Source of the DNA: RUG760 sp045642205
Lineage (GTDB): Bacteria; Bacillota; Clostridia; Lachnospirales; Bianqueaceae
NCBI GenBank assembly: GCA_045642205.1
Contig: JAZUIK010000092.1
Location: 1-5,134, forward strand
DNA: 5,134 bases
Direction of reading: 5' to 3'
Positions 1 through 5,134 of this stretch are shown here, one piece after another. The notes under the pieces were generated by a model. It saw nothing but the letters and a program-made list of their open reading frames with translations, was not told the origin of the DNA and searched no databases. The translations under genes were made by a program, and so were the position numbers. Position 1 is the first letter of the stretch. Every line of letters starts with the position of its first letter.

Positions 1-575
1 TCTATCTGAGCAGTGTCCTTCTCAGTGAAGGCACTTCCAGAGATACCAGTTTTGAACTGCTGGACTATGCGAAAGAAAAAGAGAAGACGATCGCTTTCGA
101 TCCGAATCTTCGTTTCAACCTGTGGAACAGTGACGAAGAATTGAAAGCAATGGTGCAGAAGGTGCTTTCCTATCCACAGCTGGTCAAGATGTCGGAAGAA
201 GAACTGGCGTTTCTTTCTGATGAAGAGGGCCTGATCCCCGGTATCATGCAGTTGAAGCATATCTATCCTCAGATCGAAGTGCTGATCGTTACTCAGGGAG
301 CAGAGGGATGTACGATCTTTATCGAAGGGGAAATGGCTCATGTCGATTCTTATGAAGTGAAACCCGTGGATACCACCGGAGCCGGAGATGCCTTTATGGG
401 AGCGTTCCTGGCAGAGATGCTGAAGATGGATAGGGATCCATACAACTTAATGCTGGATGAAGCTTGCGCAGCAGCAGCGGTTGCCTGTGCCTGCGGCGGA
501 TTGACGACAACTTCTATGGGTGGTATCGATGCTCAACCGGATATGGCTGCTGTAATAGAGCTGATGGACAAATAA
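1..575 (+). CDS. PfkB-family sugar kinase, fructokinase-like (5'-partial)
   Basis: C-terminal 190 residues of a ribokinase/PfkB-fold kinase. The frame is open from base 3 and stops with TAA at 573-575. The family transfers phosphate from ATP to a sugar hydroxyl in the cytosol. Visible residues 33-41 (DPNLRFNLW) are a segment typical of ScrK-like fructokinases, followed by a V-K-x-S-E-E-E stretch. The PfkB signature DTTGAGDAF is at visible residues 123-131; its last Asp before AF (codon 387-389) is the expected catalytic base, and the GAGD turn forms the anion hole. Family members are about 310-320 residues long, so about 40% (the N-terminal sugar-binding part and lid) lies left of the window. 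Codon use is ordinary and differs from the downstream aldolase gene. The aldolase starts 129 bp downstream behind its own promoter, so the two may be only partly co-transcribed. A fructokinase (fructose to fructose 6-phosphate) is my best guess; 2-keto-3-deoxygluconate kinase or another PfkB specificity cannot be excluded without the N-terminus. Confidence 0.9.
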   Translation, partial: YLSSVLLSEGTSRDTSFELLDYAKEKEKTIAFDPNLRFNLWNSDEELKAMVQKVLSYPQLVKMSEEELAFLSDEEGLIPGIMQLKHIYPQIEVLIVTQGAEGCTIFIEGEMAHVDSYEVKPVDTTGAGDAFMGAFLAEMLKMDRDPYNLMLDEACAAAAVACACGGLTTTSMGGIDAQPDMAAVIELMDK

Positions 576-620
576 TATTGATATATTTTTGCCAAAGTTT
601 CGCTTGGGACCGAAAACGCC

Positions 621-649
621 TTGCAAATATAGGTTTCTCCCAGTATAAT
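621..649 (+). promoter_or_regulatory. Sigma-A-type promoter of the aldolase gene
   Basis: The -35 box TTGCAA is at 621-626 and a consensus -10 box TATAAT at 644-649, separated by exactly 17 bp. Transcription would begin near 656-659, giving a leader of about 45-50 nt before the aldolase start at 705. The -35 box matches TTGACA at four of six positions. I see no strong hairpin, riboswitch or clear operator palindrome between 576 and 704. The promoter uncouples the aldolase from the kinase gene upstream, in line with a strongly expressed glycolytic gene. Confidence 0.75.
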
Positions 650-689
650 GAGGAGTGGAATTTATATTCTGTATGTAGTAATTAATTTT

Positions 690-695
690 AGGAGG
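690..695 (+). promoter_or_regulatory. Ribosome binding site of the aldolase gene
   Basis: Perfect AGGAGG, 9 nt upstream of the ATG at 705. It fixes the aldolase start at 705. The in-frame ATG further upstream at 648 overlaps the -10 promoter box and would not be on the main transcript. Confidence 0.85.
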
Positions 696-704
696 ATTAA
701 TATC

Positions 705-1568
705 ATGCTCGTTTCTGCAAAGGAAATGCTGCAGGCTGCTGTTGCTGGACATTATGCAATCGGTGCCTTCAATCTGAATAACCTCGAGTGGACCAAGGCT
801 GTCCTTGCTGCTGCTCAGGAGTGCAATTCTCCCGTCATCGTACAGGTTTCCGAGGGAGCTGGTAAGTACATGGCTGGATACAAGAACGTTGCTGACATCG
901 TAAAGAATGTCATGGAGTTCCAGAAGATCACTGTTCCGGTTGCTCTGCATCTGGATCATGGTTCATACGAGGGAGCTAAGGCCTGCATCGAGGCTGGTTT
1001 CTCCTCTATCATGTTCGACGGATCTCACTATCCCATCGAAGAAAATATCGCTAAGACCAAGGAGCTGGCTGCTCTGTGTGCTGAGAAGGGTATCTCCCTT
1101 GAGGCTGAGGTTGGTTCCATCGGTGGCGAGGAAGACGGCGTTGTCGGTATGGGCGAGTGCGCTGATCCCGCAGAGTGCAAGATGATCGCTGATCTTGGTG
1201 TCACCATGCTGGCTGCTGGTATCGGTAACATCCACGGCAAGTACCCCGAGAACTGGGCTGGTCTGAACTTCGACGTTCTGGCTGCTATCAAGGAGCAGAC
1301 CGGTGATCTGCCTCTGGTTCTTCACGGCGGCAGCGGAATTCCCGATGAGATGGTTCATCAGGCAGTTACCCTTGGTGTTGCTAAGGTTAACGTTAACACC
1401 GAGTGCCAGCTGGCATTCCAGGAAGCTACCCGTGCTTACATCGAGGCTGGTAAGGATCAGTCCGGTAAGGGCTTCGATCCTCGTAAGCTGCTTGCTCCCG
1501 GTGCTGAAGCTATCAAGGCTAAGGTTATCGAGAAGATCAAGCTGTTCGGTTCTGAGAACAAGGCTTAA
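705..1568 (+). CDS. fba: Class II fructose-bisphosphate aldolase
   Basis: Complete 287-residue, zinc-dependent class II aldolase that reversibly splits fructose 1,6-bisphosphate into dihydroxyacetone phosphate and glyceraldehyde 3-phosphate in cytosolic glycolysis and gluconeogenesis. Visible motifs: HLDHG at 82-86 (Asp84 as catalytic acid/base, His85 as zinc ligand), AEVGSIGGEED at 134-144 (mobile loop of the class IIB group), GIGNIHGKY at 172-180 (His177 zinc ligand), LHGGSG at 206-211 (His207 zinc ligand and phosphate loop), and VNVNTE close to the DHAP site. Length matches class IIB enzymes (about 285). The start at 705 follows a perfect AGGAGG and gives the typical M-L-V-S/T N-terminus. 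Codon choice is strongly biased (GCT, GGT, AAG, GAG, ATC, AAC), the mark of a very abundant protein. Tagatose-bisphosphate aldolase (GatY/KbaY/LacD-type specificity) is the main alternative, because these share the fold and motifs; the extreme codon bias favours the housekeeping glycolytic role. Confidence 0.94.
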   Translation: MLVSAKEMLQAAVAGHYAIGAFNLNNLEWTKAVLAAAQECNSPVIVQVSEGAGKYMAGYKNVADIVKNVMEFQKITVPVALHLDHGSYEGAKACIEAGFSSIMFDGSHYPIEENIAKTKELAALCAEKGISLEAEVGSIGGEEDGVVGMGECADPAECKMIADLGVTMLAAGIGNIHGKYPENWAGLNFDVLAAIKEQTGDLPLVLHGGSGIPDEMVHQAVTLGVAKVNVNTECQLAFQEATRAYIEAGKDQSGKGFDPRKLLAPGAEAIKAKVIEKIKLFGSENKA

Positions 1569-1581
1569 GATCTGAGTTAAC

Positions 1582-1881
1582 ATGTGGTTACGTGTCGTTC
1601 CCATAGGAGGATCGTTGATCCTGATCTTATATCTGATCGTGATCAATATTGTTGCCTTCTTAGCTTATGGAGCGGATAAACAGAAAGCCAAAGAAAAGAA
1701 ATGGCGTACCCCGGAATCCGTACTGTTGATGCTGGCGGTGCTGGGCGGTTCCATCGGAGCGCTACTCGGAATGAAAGTGTTTCATCATAAAACGAAACAC
1801 CCCAAGTTTTTTATTGGCGTTCCGGCGATCCTGATCTTACAGATCATCGCCGTTTATATCCTGAAATTCTTTGGCCCGTAA
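1582..1881 (+). CDS. DUF1294 family small membrane protein
   Basis: Protein of unknown function with the hallmarks of DUF1294. These are a first hydrophobic helix (about residues 12-29), a cytosolic basic loop with A-D-K-Q-K-A and W-R-x-P-E (41-45), a glycine-rich second helix GGSIGALLGM (55-64), the conserved HHKTKHPKF (68-76), and a third helix (about 77-97). It lies 13 bp behind the aldolase stop and before a terminator, so it is very probably on the same transcript. The start is uncertain. The ATG at 1582 has only a weak GAG upstream, whereas a perfect AGGAGG sits inside this reading frame at 1605-1610, before an in-frame TTG at 1615 (4 nt spacing). The TTG start would give 88 residues beginning right at the first helix, a length I consider more usual for the family. 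Family membership is firm from motifs; no function can be assigned. Confidence 0.85.
   Translation: MWLRVVPIGGSLILILYLIVINIVAFLAYGADKQKAKEKKWRTPESVLLMLAVLGGSIGALLGMKVFHHKTKHPKFFIGVPAILILQIIAVYILKFFGP
1605..1610 (+). promoter_or_regulatory. Internal AGGAGG, possible true ribosome binding site of the DUF1294 gene
   Basis: A perfect Shine-Dalgarno core inside the 5' end of the longer reading frame, coding for Gly-Gly there. The in-frame TTG at 1615 follows after 4 nt, shorter than the usual 5-9 nt, and a CTG at 1621 follows after 10 nt. If it is used, the ten residues before it are not made. The signal could also be chance, since Gly-Gly codons GGA-GGA/T resemble it. Confidence 0.45.
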
Positions 1882-1891
1882 TTAGTAATAG

Positions 1892-1924
1892 AATGGCTGC
1901 ACCCTTGTGTGCAGCCATTTTGCT
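1892..1924 (+). terminator. Intrinsic terminator after the aldolase/DUF1294 unit
   Basis: Perfect 11-bp stem, 1892-1902 paired with 1909-1919 (aatggctgcac / gtgcagccatt), with a 6-nt loop and a T-rich tail (TTTTGCTTTT from 1918). It lies 10 bp after the DUF1294 stop and ends the aldolase transcript before the hydrolase gene. Confidence 0.88.
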
Positions 1925-1946
1925 TTTCAGAGGAACTCGGTCAAGA

Positions 1947-1953
1947 AAGGAAG
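1947..1953 (+). promoter_or_regulatory. Ribosome binding site of the hydrolase gene
   Basis: The sequence AAGGAAG ends 6 nt before the ATG at 1960. It decides the start, because the same frame is open back to a GTG at 1909, but that codon lies within the terminator stem and has no ribosome binding site. I see no convincing promoter between 1920 and 1946, so transcription may rely on terminator read-through or a non-consensus promoter. Confidence 0.7.
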
Positions 1954-1959
1954 TACCTT

Positions 1960-3027
1960 ATGATCCCATCCATTCCATCCATTCTGATAATGAAAAACGG
2001 AGAAAAACTGACAGATAAAAAGCAGTGGCCTCTTCGAAGAAAAGAACTTCTCCAGATCCTCTCAGAGGAAGAGTATGGAGAAATGCCTCCGGTTCTAGGA
2101 TGCACCAGAGGAGAGATCGTCAAAACGGAAAGCAAATGCTGTGCAGGCCATGCAGATCTTGAAACGATCCGGATCACATTTCCTGCTCAGAAGGGGGAGT
2201 TTTCCTTTCCTGTGACATATTTTGCTCCTACGGATAGATCAAAAAAGTATCCTTTGTTTGTGCTGCTCAACTTCCGTCCGGACGTGTATGATATGTATTA
2301 TCCTGCAGAGGAGATCGTTGACAATGGATTTGCTCTGGCAGTGATCCATTATCAGGCTATTACTTCTGATGATGACGATATGAGTAACGGACTTGCCGGT
2401 ATGTATGACCGATCAAACTCTGATAAGGATCCAGGAAAATTGATGCTGTGGGCATTTGCCATGAGCAGAGCCATCGACTATTTCCTGACCAGAAGTGAGG
2501 TGGATGCAGGTAGGATCGCTGTGATCGGCCATTCCAGACTGGGCAAGACGGCGTTTCTTTGCGGTGCTTTCGATGAAAGAGTCCGATATACCTTTGCCAA
2601 CGATTCCGGATGCGGTGGAGATGCCATGGAGCATTATAAGCATGAGGGTGCGGAAACGATCGGAGTCATGAACGACAAGTTCCCTTACTGGTTTAACGCA
2701 AAGAGGAAAAGTTATGCCGGCAAAGAGCAGGAAATGCCCTTTGATCAGCATTTTCTGATGGCTGCCATTGCTCCTCGTTTTGTGTCCACCGGAAGTGCTG
2801 CGCAAGACATCTGGGCTGATCCTTATGCCCAGCAGCTTTGCTGCGTGGAGGCTTCCTGTGCCTGGGAATTCCTGGGCATGAAGGGATTCGAAGGTCCTAA
2901 AGAGATGATGAAAGTGAATACCGCCTGCCTTGAAGGATCGATCGGTCATCATTACCGGGATGGTATCCACTTCCTGAGTCGTCAGGATTGGCTCCAATAT
3001 ATGGACTTCATGAAGAAGCATAACTGA
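1960..3027 (+). CDS. Alpha/beta hydrolase resembling CE15 glucuronoyl esterases, cytoplasmic
   Basis: Complete 355-residue serine hydrolase. Features in order: an N-terminal segment with RRKELLQIL-EEEYGEMP (26-43) as in CE15/acetyl-xylan-esterase-like proteins; a central beta-sheet stretch KYPLFVLLNF (96-105); the nucleophile elbow GHSRLGK (190-196, Ser192); NDSGCGG (214-220), in which Asp215 sits where fungal glucuronoyl esterases carry Glu of Q-E-S-G; FPYWF (241-245); DQHFLMAAIAPR (262-273); WADPY (285-289); and DGIH (334-337) with the likely catalytic His337. CE15 enzymes cleave esters between glucuronic acid and lignin or xylan alcohols, but those are exported; here the N-terminus is polar soon after residue 10 and shows no signal peptide. 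The protein probably acts inside the cell on a small or imported ester, which I cannot name. The family call comes from motif memory, not a search. Short tandem repeats lie at both ends of the gene. It converges on the molybdenum-enzyme gene. Confidence 0.82.
   Translation: MIPSIPSILIMKNGEKLTDKKQWPLRRKELLQILSEEEYGEMPPVLGCTRGEIVKTESKCCAGHADLETIRITFPAQKGEFSFPVTYFAPTDRSKKYPLFVLLNFRPDVYDMYYPAEEIVDNGFALAVIHYQAITSDDDDMSNGLAGMYDRSNSDKDPGKLMLWAFAMSRAIDYFLTRSEVDAGRIAVIGHSRLGKTAFLCGAFDERVRYTFANDSGCGGDAMEHYKHEGAETIGVMNDKFPYWFNAKRKSYAGKEQEMPFDQHFLMAAIAPRFVSTGSAAQDIWADPYAQQLCCVEASCAWEFLGMKGFEGPKEMMKVNTACLEGSIGHHYRDGIHFLSRQDWLQYMDFMKKHN
1966..1983 (+). repeat. 9-bp perfect tandem duplication at the start of the hydrolase gene
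   Basis: Two identical copies of ccatccatt (1966-1974 and 1975-1983) lie in frame two codons after the start and encode a doubled Pro-Ser-Ile. The unit is a multiple of three, so the reading frame is kept. This is the pattern left by replication slippage. Confidence 0.8.
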
Positions 3028-3037
3028 AGAAGCATAA
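3011..3037 (+). repeat. 14-bp tandem duplication across the hydrolase stop codon
   Basis: tgaagaagcataa occurs at 3011-3023 and again at 3025-3037 (14-bp period, 13 of 14 bases identical). A decayed third start (tgaaga) lies at 3039, again exactly 14 bp on. The TGA stop at 3025-3027 is the first three bases of copy two. Removing one copy in silico leaves ...AAG AAG CAT AAA TGA, ending with the TGA at 3039. The protein would then have the same length, with only the last residue changed (Asn to Lys). Confidence 0.8.
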
Positions 3038-3041
3038 ATGA

Positions 3042-3074
3042 AGAGAAACCACAGCGTGAAGCTGTGGGTTCTTT
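3042..3074. terminator. Hairpin terminator between convergent genes, possibly bidirectional
   Basis: 3049-3055 (ccacagc) pairs with 3061-3067 (gctgtgg) around a 5-nt loop. Beyond one A/G mismatch the stem continues with A/T-rich pairs (3042-3047 with 3069-3074), giving A-rich bases on the left arm and T-rich bases on the right, so either strand ends in a U-rich run. It lies 14 bp after the hydrolase stop and 32 bp after the end of the opposing molybdenum-enzyme gene. It can therefore terminate both. The T tracts are interrupted, so strength is uncertain. Confidence 0.7.
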
Positions 3075-3106
3075 GTGTAAATTGATATTTGTTTTAAATA
3101 CCAAGA

Positions 3107-5134
3107 TCAATCCTCTTCAGGAACAGACATAGCGATCTGTTCAGGAGTAATGGGGATCTCACGATGCCATACACCTGTAGCGCGGTAGATCGCGTGTGCC
3201 AGAGCAGGGGCAGGTGTGTTGATAACGATCTCACCGATGGACTTTGCCCCGAAGGGACCGGAAGGCTCATAGCTTTCCTCGAAGTCAACCTGCAGATGAC
3301 CCATATCCAGACGGGTGGGCAGTTTGTACTGGAGGAAATTGCTCTCGTAGATCTTTCCCTTGGGAGAGTAGGTGACATTTTCCATCAGGGTATGTCCGAT
3401 ACCCTGAACGATACCACCTTCTGCCTGGATACGTGCCAGAGCAGGATTGATGACCTTACCGCAGTCAACAACAGCCTTGTAGTCCAGGATCTCTACCTGA
3501 CCGGTGAGCTTGTCCAGCTCGATCTCGACCATACCGACCATGTAAGGCGGGGGAGAGATGGGAGAAGTATGAGAAGCAGTGGCTTCGGCATTTTTACTGG
3601 AGAAGAGCTGAGTCTTGTAAGCGATATCTACCAGGGAAACAGACTGATCGCTTCCAACGCGCTTGACCTCGTGAGAAGCAAACTGAACTTCATCGATGGT
3701 GCAGTTCATCATGTCAGCAGCGATGTCACAGATCTTTTTCTTAAGGTCTTCGCAGGCTTTCTCAACAGCCTTACCGGTAATGTAAGTGGTAGAAGATGCA
3801 TAGGAACCGGAATCATAAGGAGAAGCATCGGTATCTGCACCAAAGACAGCAACATCATCGACGTCGCAGTCCATGGTCTCCGCTACCATCTGAGCCAGGA
3901 TCGTATCACAACCGGTACCCATGTCGGCAGCACCGATCAGAAGGTTGTAACCACCATCCTCGTTCAGCTTAACAGTAGCACTTCCTACGTCCAAAGAAGA
4001 AATACAGGAGCCCTGCATTGCCATACCGACACCGGCGGTACGGACCTTGCCGTTACCCATATCACGTACAGGATACTTTTCATCCCAGTTAAAGATCTGG
4101 CGGCAATGCTCCAGACAACGGTCCAGTGCACAGGCATTTGCCTTCTCACCATAGTAAGCAGGCATATCCATGCCTTCCTTGACCATGCAGCGATCACGGA
4201 TCAGAGTAGGATCGATACCAAGCTTTTCTGCCAGCTCATTGACGGCAGATTCAACAGCAAAGATACCCTGAGTAGCACCGTATCCACGGTATGCACCGGC
4301 AGCCTGAAGATTGGTATACACAACATCGTAGCTGAAGCGAAAGGCTTCCAGAGAACCGGTATACATGGGAATAGCCTTGTGGCCGGAAAGACCAACAGTG
4401 GTAGGTCCATGCTCACCATAGGAACCGGAATTGGAAAGGGTATAGAGTTCCAGGGCGCGGATGGTACCATCATTGTTAGCACCAAGGCGGACCTTGATCT
4501 CCATTTCGTGACGGGGAGAACCGGCGATCTGAGACTCTTCACGAGTATAGATCAGCATTGCCGGACGACCGGTCTTTAAGGTAACAAAGGCAGGATAAAC
4601 TTCACAGACAGCGGTCTGCTTAGCACCAAATCCTCCGCCGATACGAGGCTTCTCGACACGGATCATACTCTTGGGAATGCCCAGAGCACGGGAGAGGATA
4701 CGACGGCAGTGGAAAACGATCTGGGTGGAAGAGATGATATGCAGTCTTCCATAGCGGTCCAGATCCGCATAGGTGCGGAAGGTCTCCATCATAGCCTGAT
4801 TGTATGCTTTGGTGTGATAGGTGTGGTCAATGATGATATCACAGTCTGCCATGACTGCATCCACGTCTCCGTCAGACTCAACACCGCTGGAGACAAGGTT
4901 GCGCTTATTATCGCCGCCTACAGGGCAGGGAGGATACCAGTCTTCTTCCGGATGGACCAGAACAGGGTTATCTTTCGCGGTACGGAAATCCAGAACCGCT
5001 TCCAGTACCTCATACTCTACCTTGATCAGCTTCATGGCCTTCAGAGCAGCCTTTTCATTTTCAGCAGCAATGATGGCAACAGGATCACCGATAAAACGAA
5101 CGTGCTGATCCAGGATCAGTCGATCGTAAGGTGA
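3107..5134 (-). CDS. Xanthine dehydrogenase-family molybdopterin-binding (large) subunit (5'-partial)
   Basis: 675 residues are visible. The frame stays open to the window edge, and the residues before the internal Met at 5033-5035 (such as VRFIGDPVAII) are conserved family sequence, so the start lies beyond 5134. The family hydroxylates N-heterocycles or aldehydes with water, passing electrons via [2Fe-2S] and FAD subunits in the cytosol. Visible order: end of the a/b-hammerhead domain (about 1-50), first MoCo-binding region with GGGFGAKQ (166-173) and AYRGYGATQ (281-289), then the second with MGTGCDT (405-411) and GPFGAKSIGE (626-635), whose Glu635 (codon 3230-3232) is the catalytic base. 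About 80-100 N-terminal residues are probably missing. No FeS or FAD domain follows the C-terminus, so this is a separate-subunit bacterial enzyme and the last gene of its transcript. Codon choice (GGT, GCT, ATC, CGT common) suggests good expression. An xdhA-type purine hydroxylase is likely; aldehyde, nicotinate-like or other heterocycle specificity remains possible. Confidence 0.93.
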   Translation of the reverse strand, partial: SPYDRLILDQHVRFIGDPVAIIAAENEKAALKAMKLIKVEYEVLEAVLDFRTAKDNPVLVHPEEDWYPPCPVGGDNKRNLVSSGVESDGDVDAVMADCDIIIDHTYHTKAYNQAMMETFRTYADLDRYGRLHIISSTQIVFHCRRILSRALGIPKSMIRVEKPRIGGGFGAKQTAVCEVYPAFVTLKTGRPAMLIYTREESQIAGSPRHEMEIKVRLGANNDGTIRALELYTLSNSGSYGEHGPTTVGLSGHKAIPMYTGSLEAFRFSYDVVYTNLQAAGAYRGYGATQGIFAVESAVNELAEKLGIDPTLIRDRCMVKEGMDMPAYYGEKANACALDRCLEHCRQIFNWDEKYPVRDMGNGKVRTAGVGMAMQGSCISSLDVGSATVKLNEDGGYNLLIGAADMGTGCDTILAQMVAETMDCDVDDVAVFGADTDASPYDSGSYASSTTYITGKAVEKACEDLKKKICDIAADMMNCTIDEVQFASHEVKRVGSDQSVSLVDIAYKTQLFSSKNAEATASHTSPISPPPYMVGMVEIELDKLTGQVEILDYKAVVDCGKVINPALARIQAEGGIVQGIGHTLMENVTYSPKGKIYESNFLQYKLPTRLDMGHLQVDFEESYEPSGPFGAKSIGEIVINTPAPALAHAIYRATGVWHREIPITPEQIAMSVPEED

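Noticed and set aside
592..617. Weak dyads in the kinase-aldolase gap (CCAA/TTGG and TTTCG/CGAAA)
   Set aside because: Only 4-5 bp stems with 8-nt loops that exclude one another and no T-run; too weak to call as terminator or operator.
673..678. Start-stop mini-frame ATG-TAG in the aldolase leader
   Set aside because: The nearest Shine-Dalgarno-like bases are 17 nt away and at or before the predicted transcript start, so translation is unlikely.
648..704. N-terminal extension of the aldolase from an ATG at 648
   Set aside because: The ATG overlaps the -10 box, and the extension would precede the family's usual N-terminus; AGGAGG at 690-695 points to 705.
447..959. 170-codon - strand frame spanning the kinase end, the promoter gap and the aldolase start
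   Set aside because: It crosses two genes and a well-supported promoter on the other strand, with no protein-like motifs.
963..1646. 227-codon open frame on the - strand opposite the aldolase
   Set aside because: Fully opposite a certain, highly biased gene; the translation resembles no family and is low-complexity in places.
1909..1959. N-terminal extension of the hydrolase from a GTG at 1909
   Set aside because: The GTG is inside the right arm of the terminator stem and lacks a ribosome binding site; the ATG at 1960 has AAGGAAG at good spacing.
3045..3071. Hairpin considered as an end of an IS200/IS605-type element or a REP sequence
   Set aside because: No transposase, only one copy in the window, and the position between convergent stops is fully explained by a terminator.
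3164..4579. Long open frame of 471 codons on the + strand, antisense to the molybdenum subunit
   Set aside because: The - strand frame has unmistakable family motifs throughout. The antisense opening follows from that gene's codon bias avoiding TTA, CTA and TCA; its translation has no recognisable domain and no ribosome binding site that I can see.

Overview
The window (5,134 bp, mid-GC, Shine-Dalgarno-type ribosome binding sites, sigma-A-type promoter, hairpin terminators) looks like a chromosomal piece of a Gram-positive anaerobe of the class Clostridia, most likely Lachnospiraceae or a close relative. This placement is an inference from protein style, namely a Clostridia-like class IIB aldolase and a purine-hydroxylase-type molybdenum subunit. 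I could not run a taxonomic search.

Left part, + strand (1-1919). The 3' part of a PfkB-family sugar kinase, closest by eye to ScrK-like fructokinases, enters from the left edge and ends at 575. A good promoter (TTGCAA, 17 bp, TATAAT, 621-649) then drives a complete class II fructose-bisphosphate aldolase (705-1568). Its codon choice is that of a very highly expressed gene. A small three-helix membrane protein of the DUF1294 family follows after a short gap (1582-1881, or a TTG start at 1615). The unit closes with a strong intrinsic terminator (1892-1924). Kinase and aldolase fit together as the entry of fructose or another hexose into glycolysis.

Middle, + strand (1960-3027). A single gene encodes a signal-less alpha/beta hydrolase resembling the CE15 glucuronoyl-esterase fold. 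A perfect 9-bp tandem duplication lies just after its start codon and a 14-bp tandem duplication spans its stop codon. A hairpin at 3042-3074 lies between it and the converging gene and can serve both strands.

Right part, - strand (3107-5134). The large, molybdopterin-binding subunit of a xanthine dehydrogenase/aldehyde oxidase family enzyme runs off the right edge; its N-terminus is outside the window. The catalytic Glu and the MoCo-binding motifs are intact. At least two substrate-pocket positions differ from the mammalian xanthine oxidase pattern, so the substrate should not be assumed to be xanthine.

I found no mobile element, CRISPR array, RNA gene or phage gene, and no convincing new multi-gene system. 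The points most worth a second look are the substrate pocket of the molybdenum enzyme, the cytoplasmic CE15-like hydrolase, the start and role of the DUF1294 gene behind the aldolase, and the short tandem duplications at both ends of the hydrolase gene.
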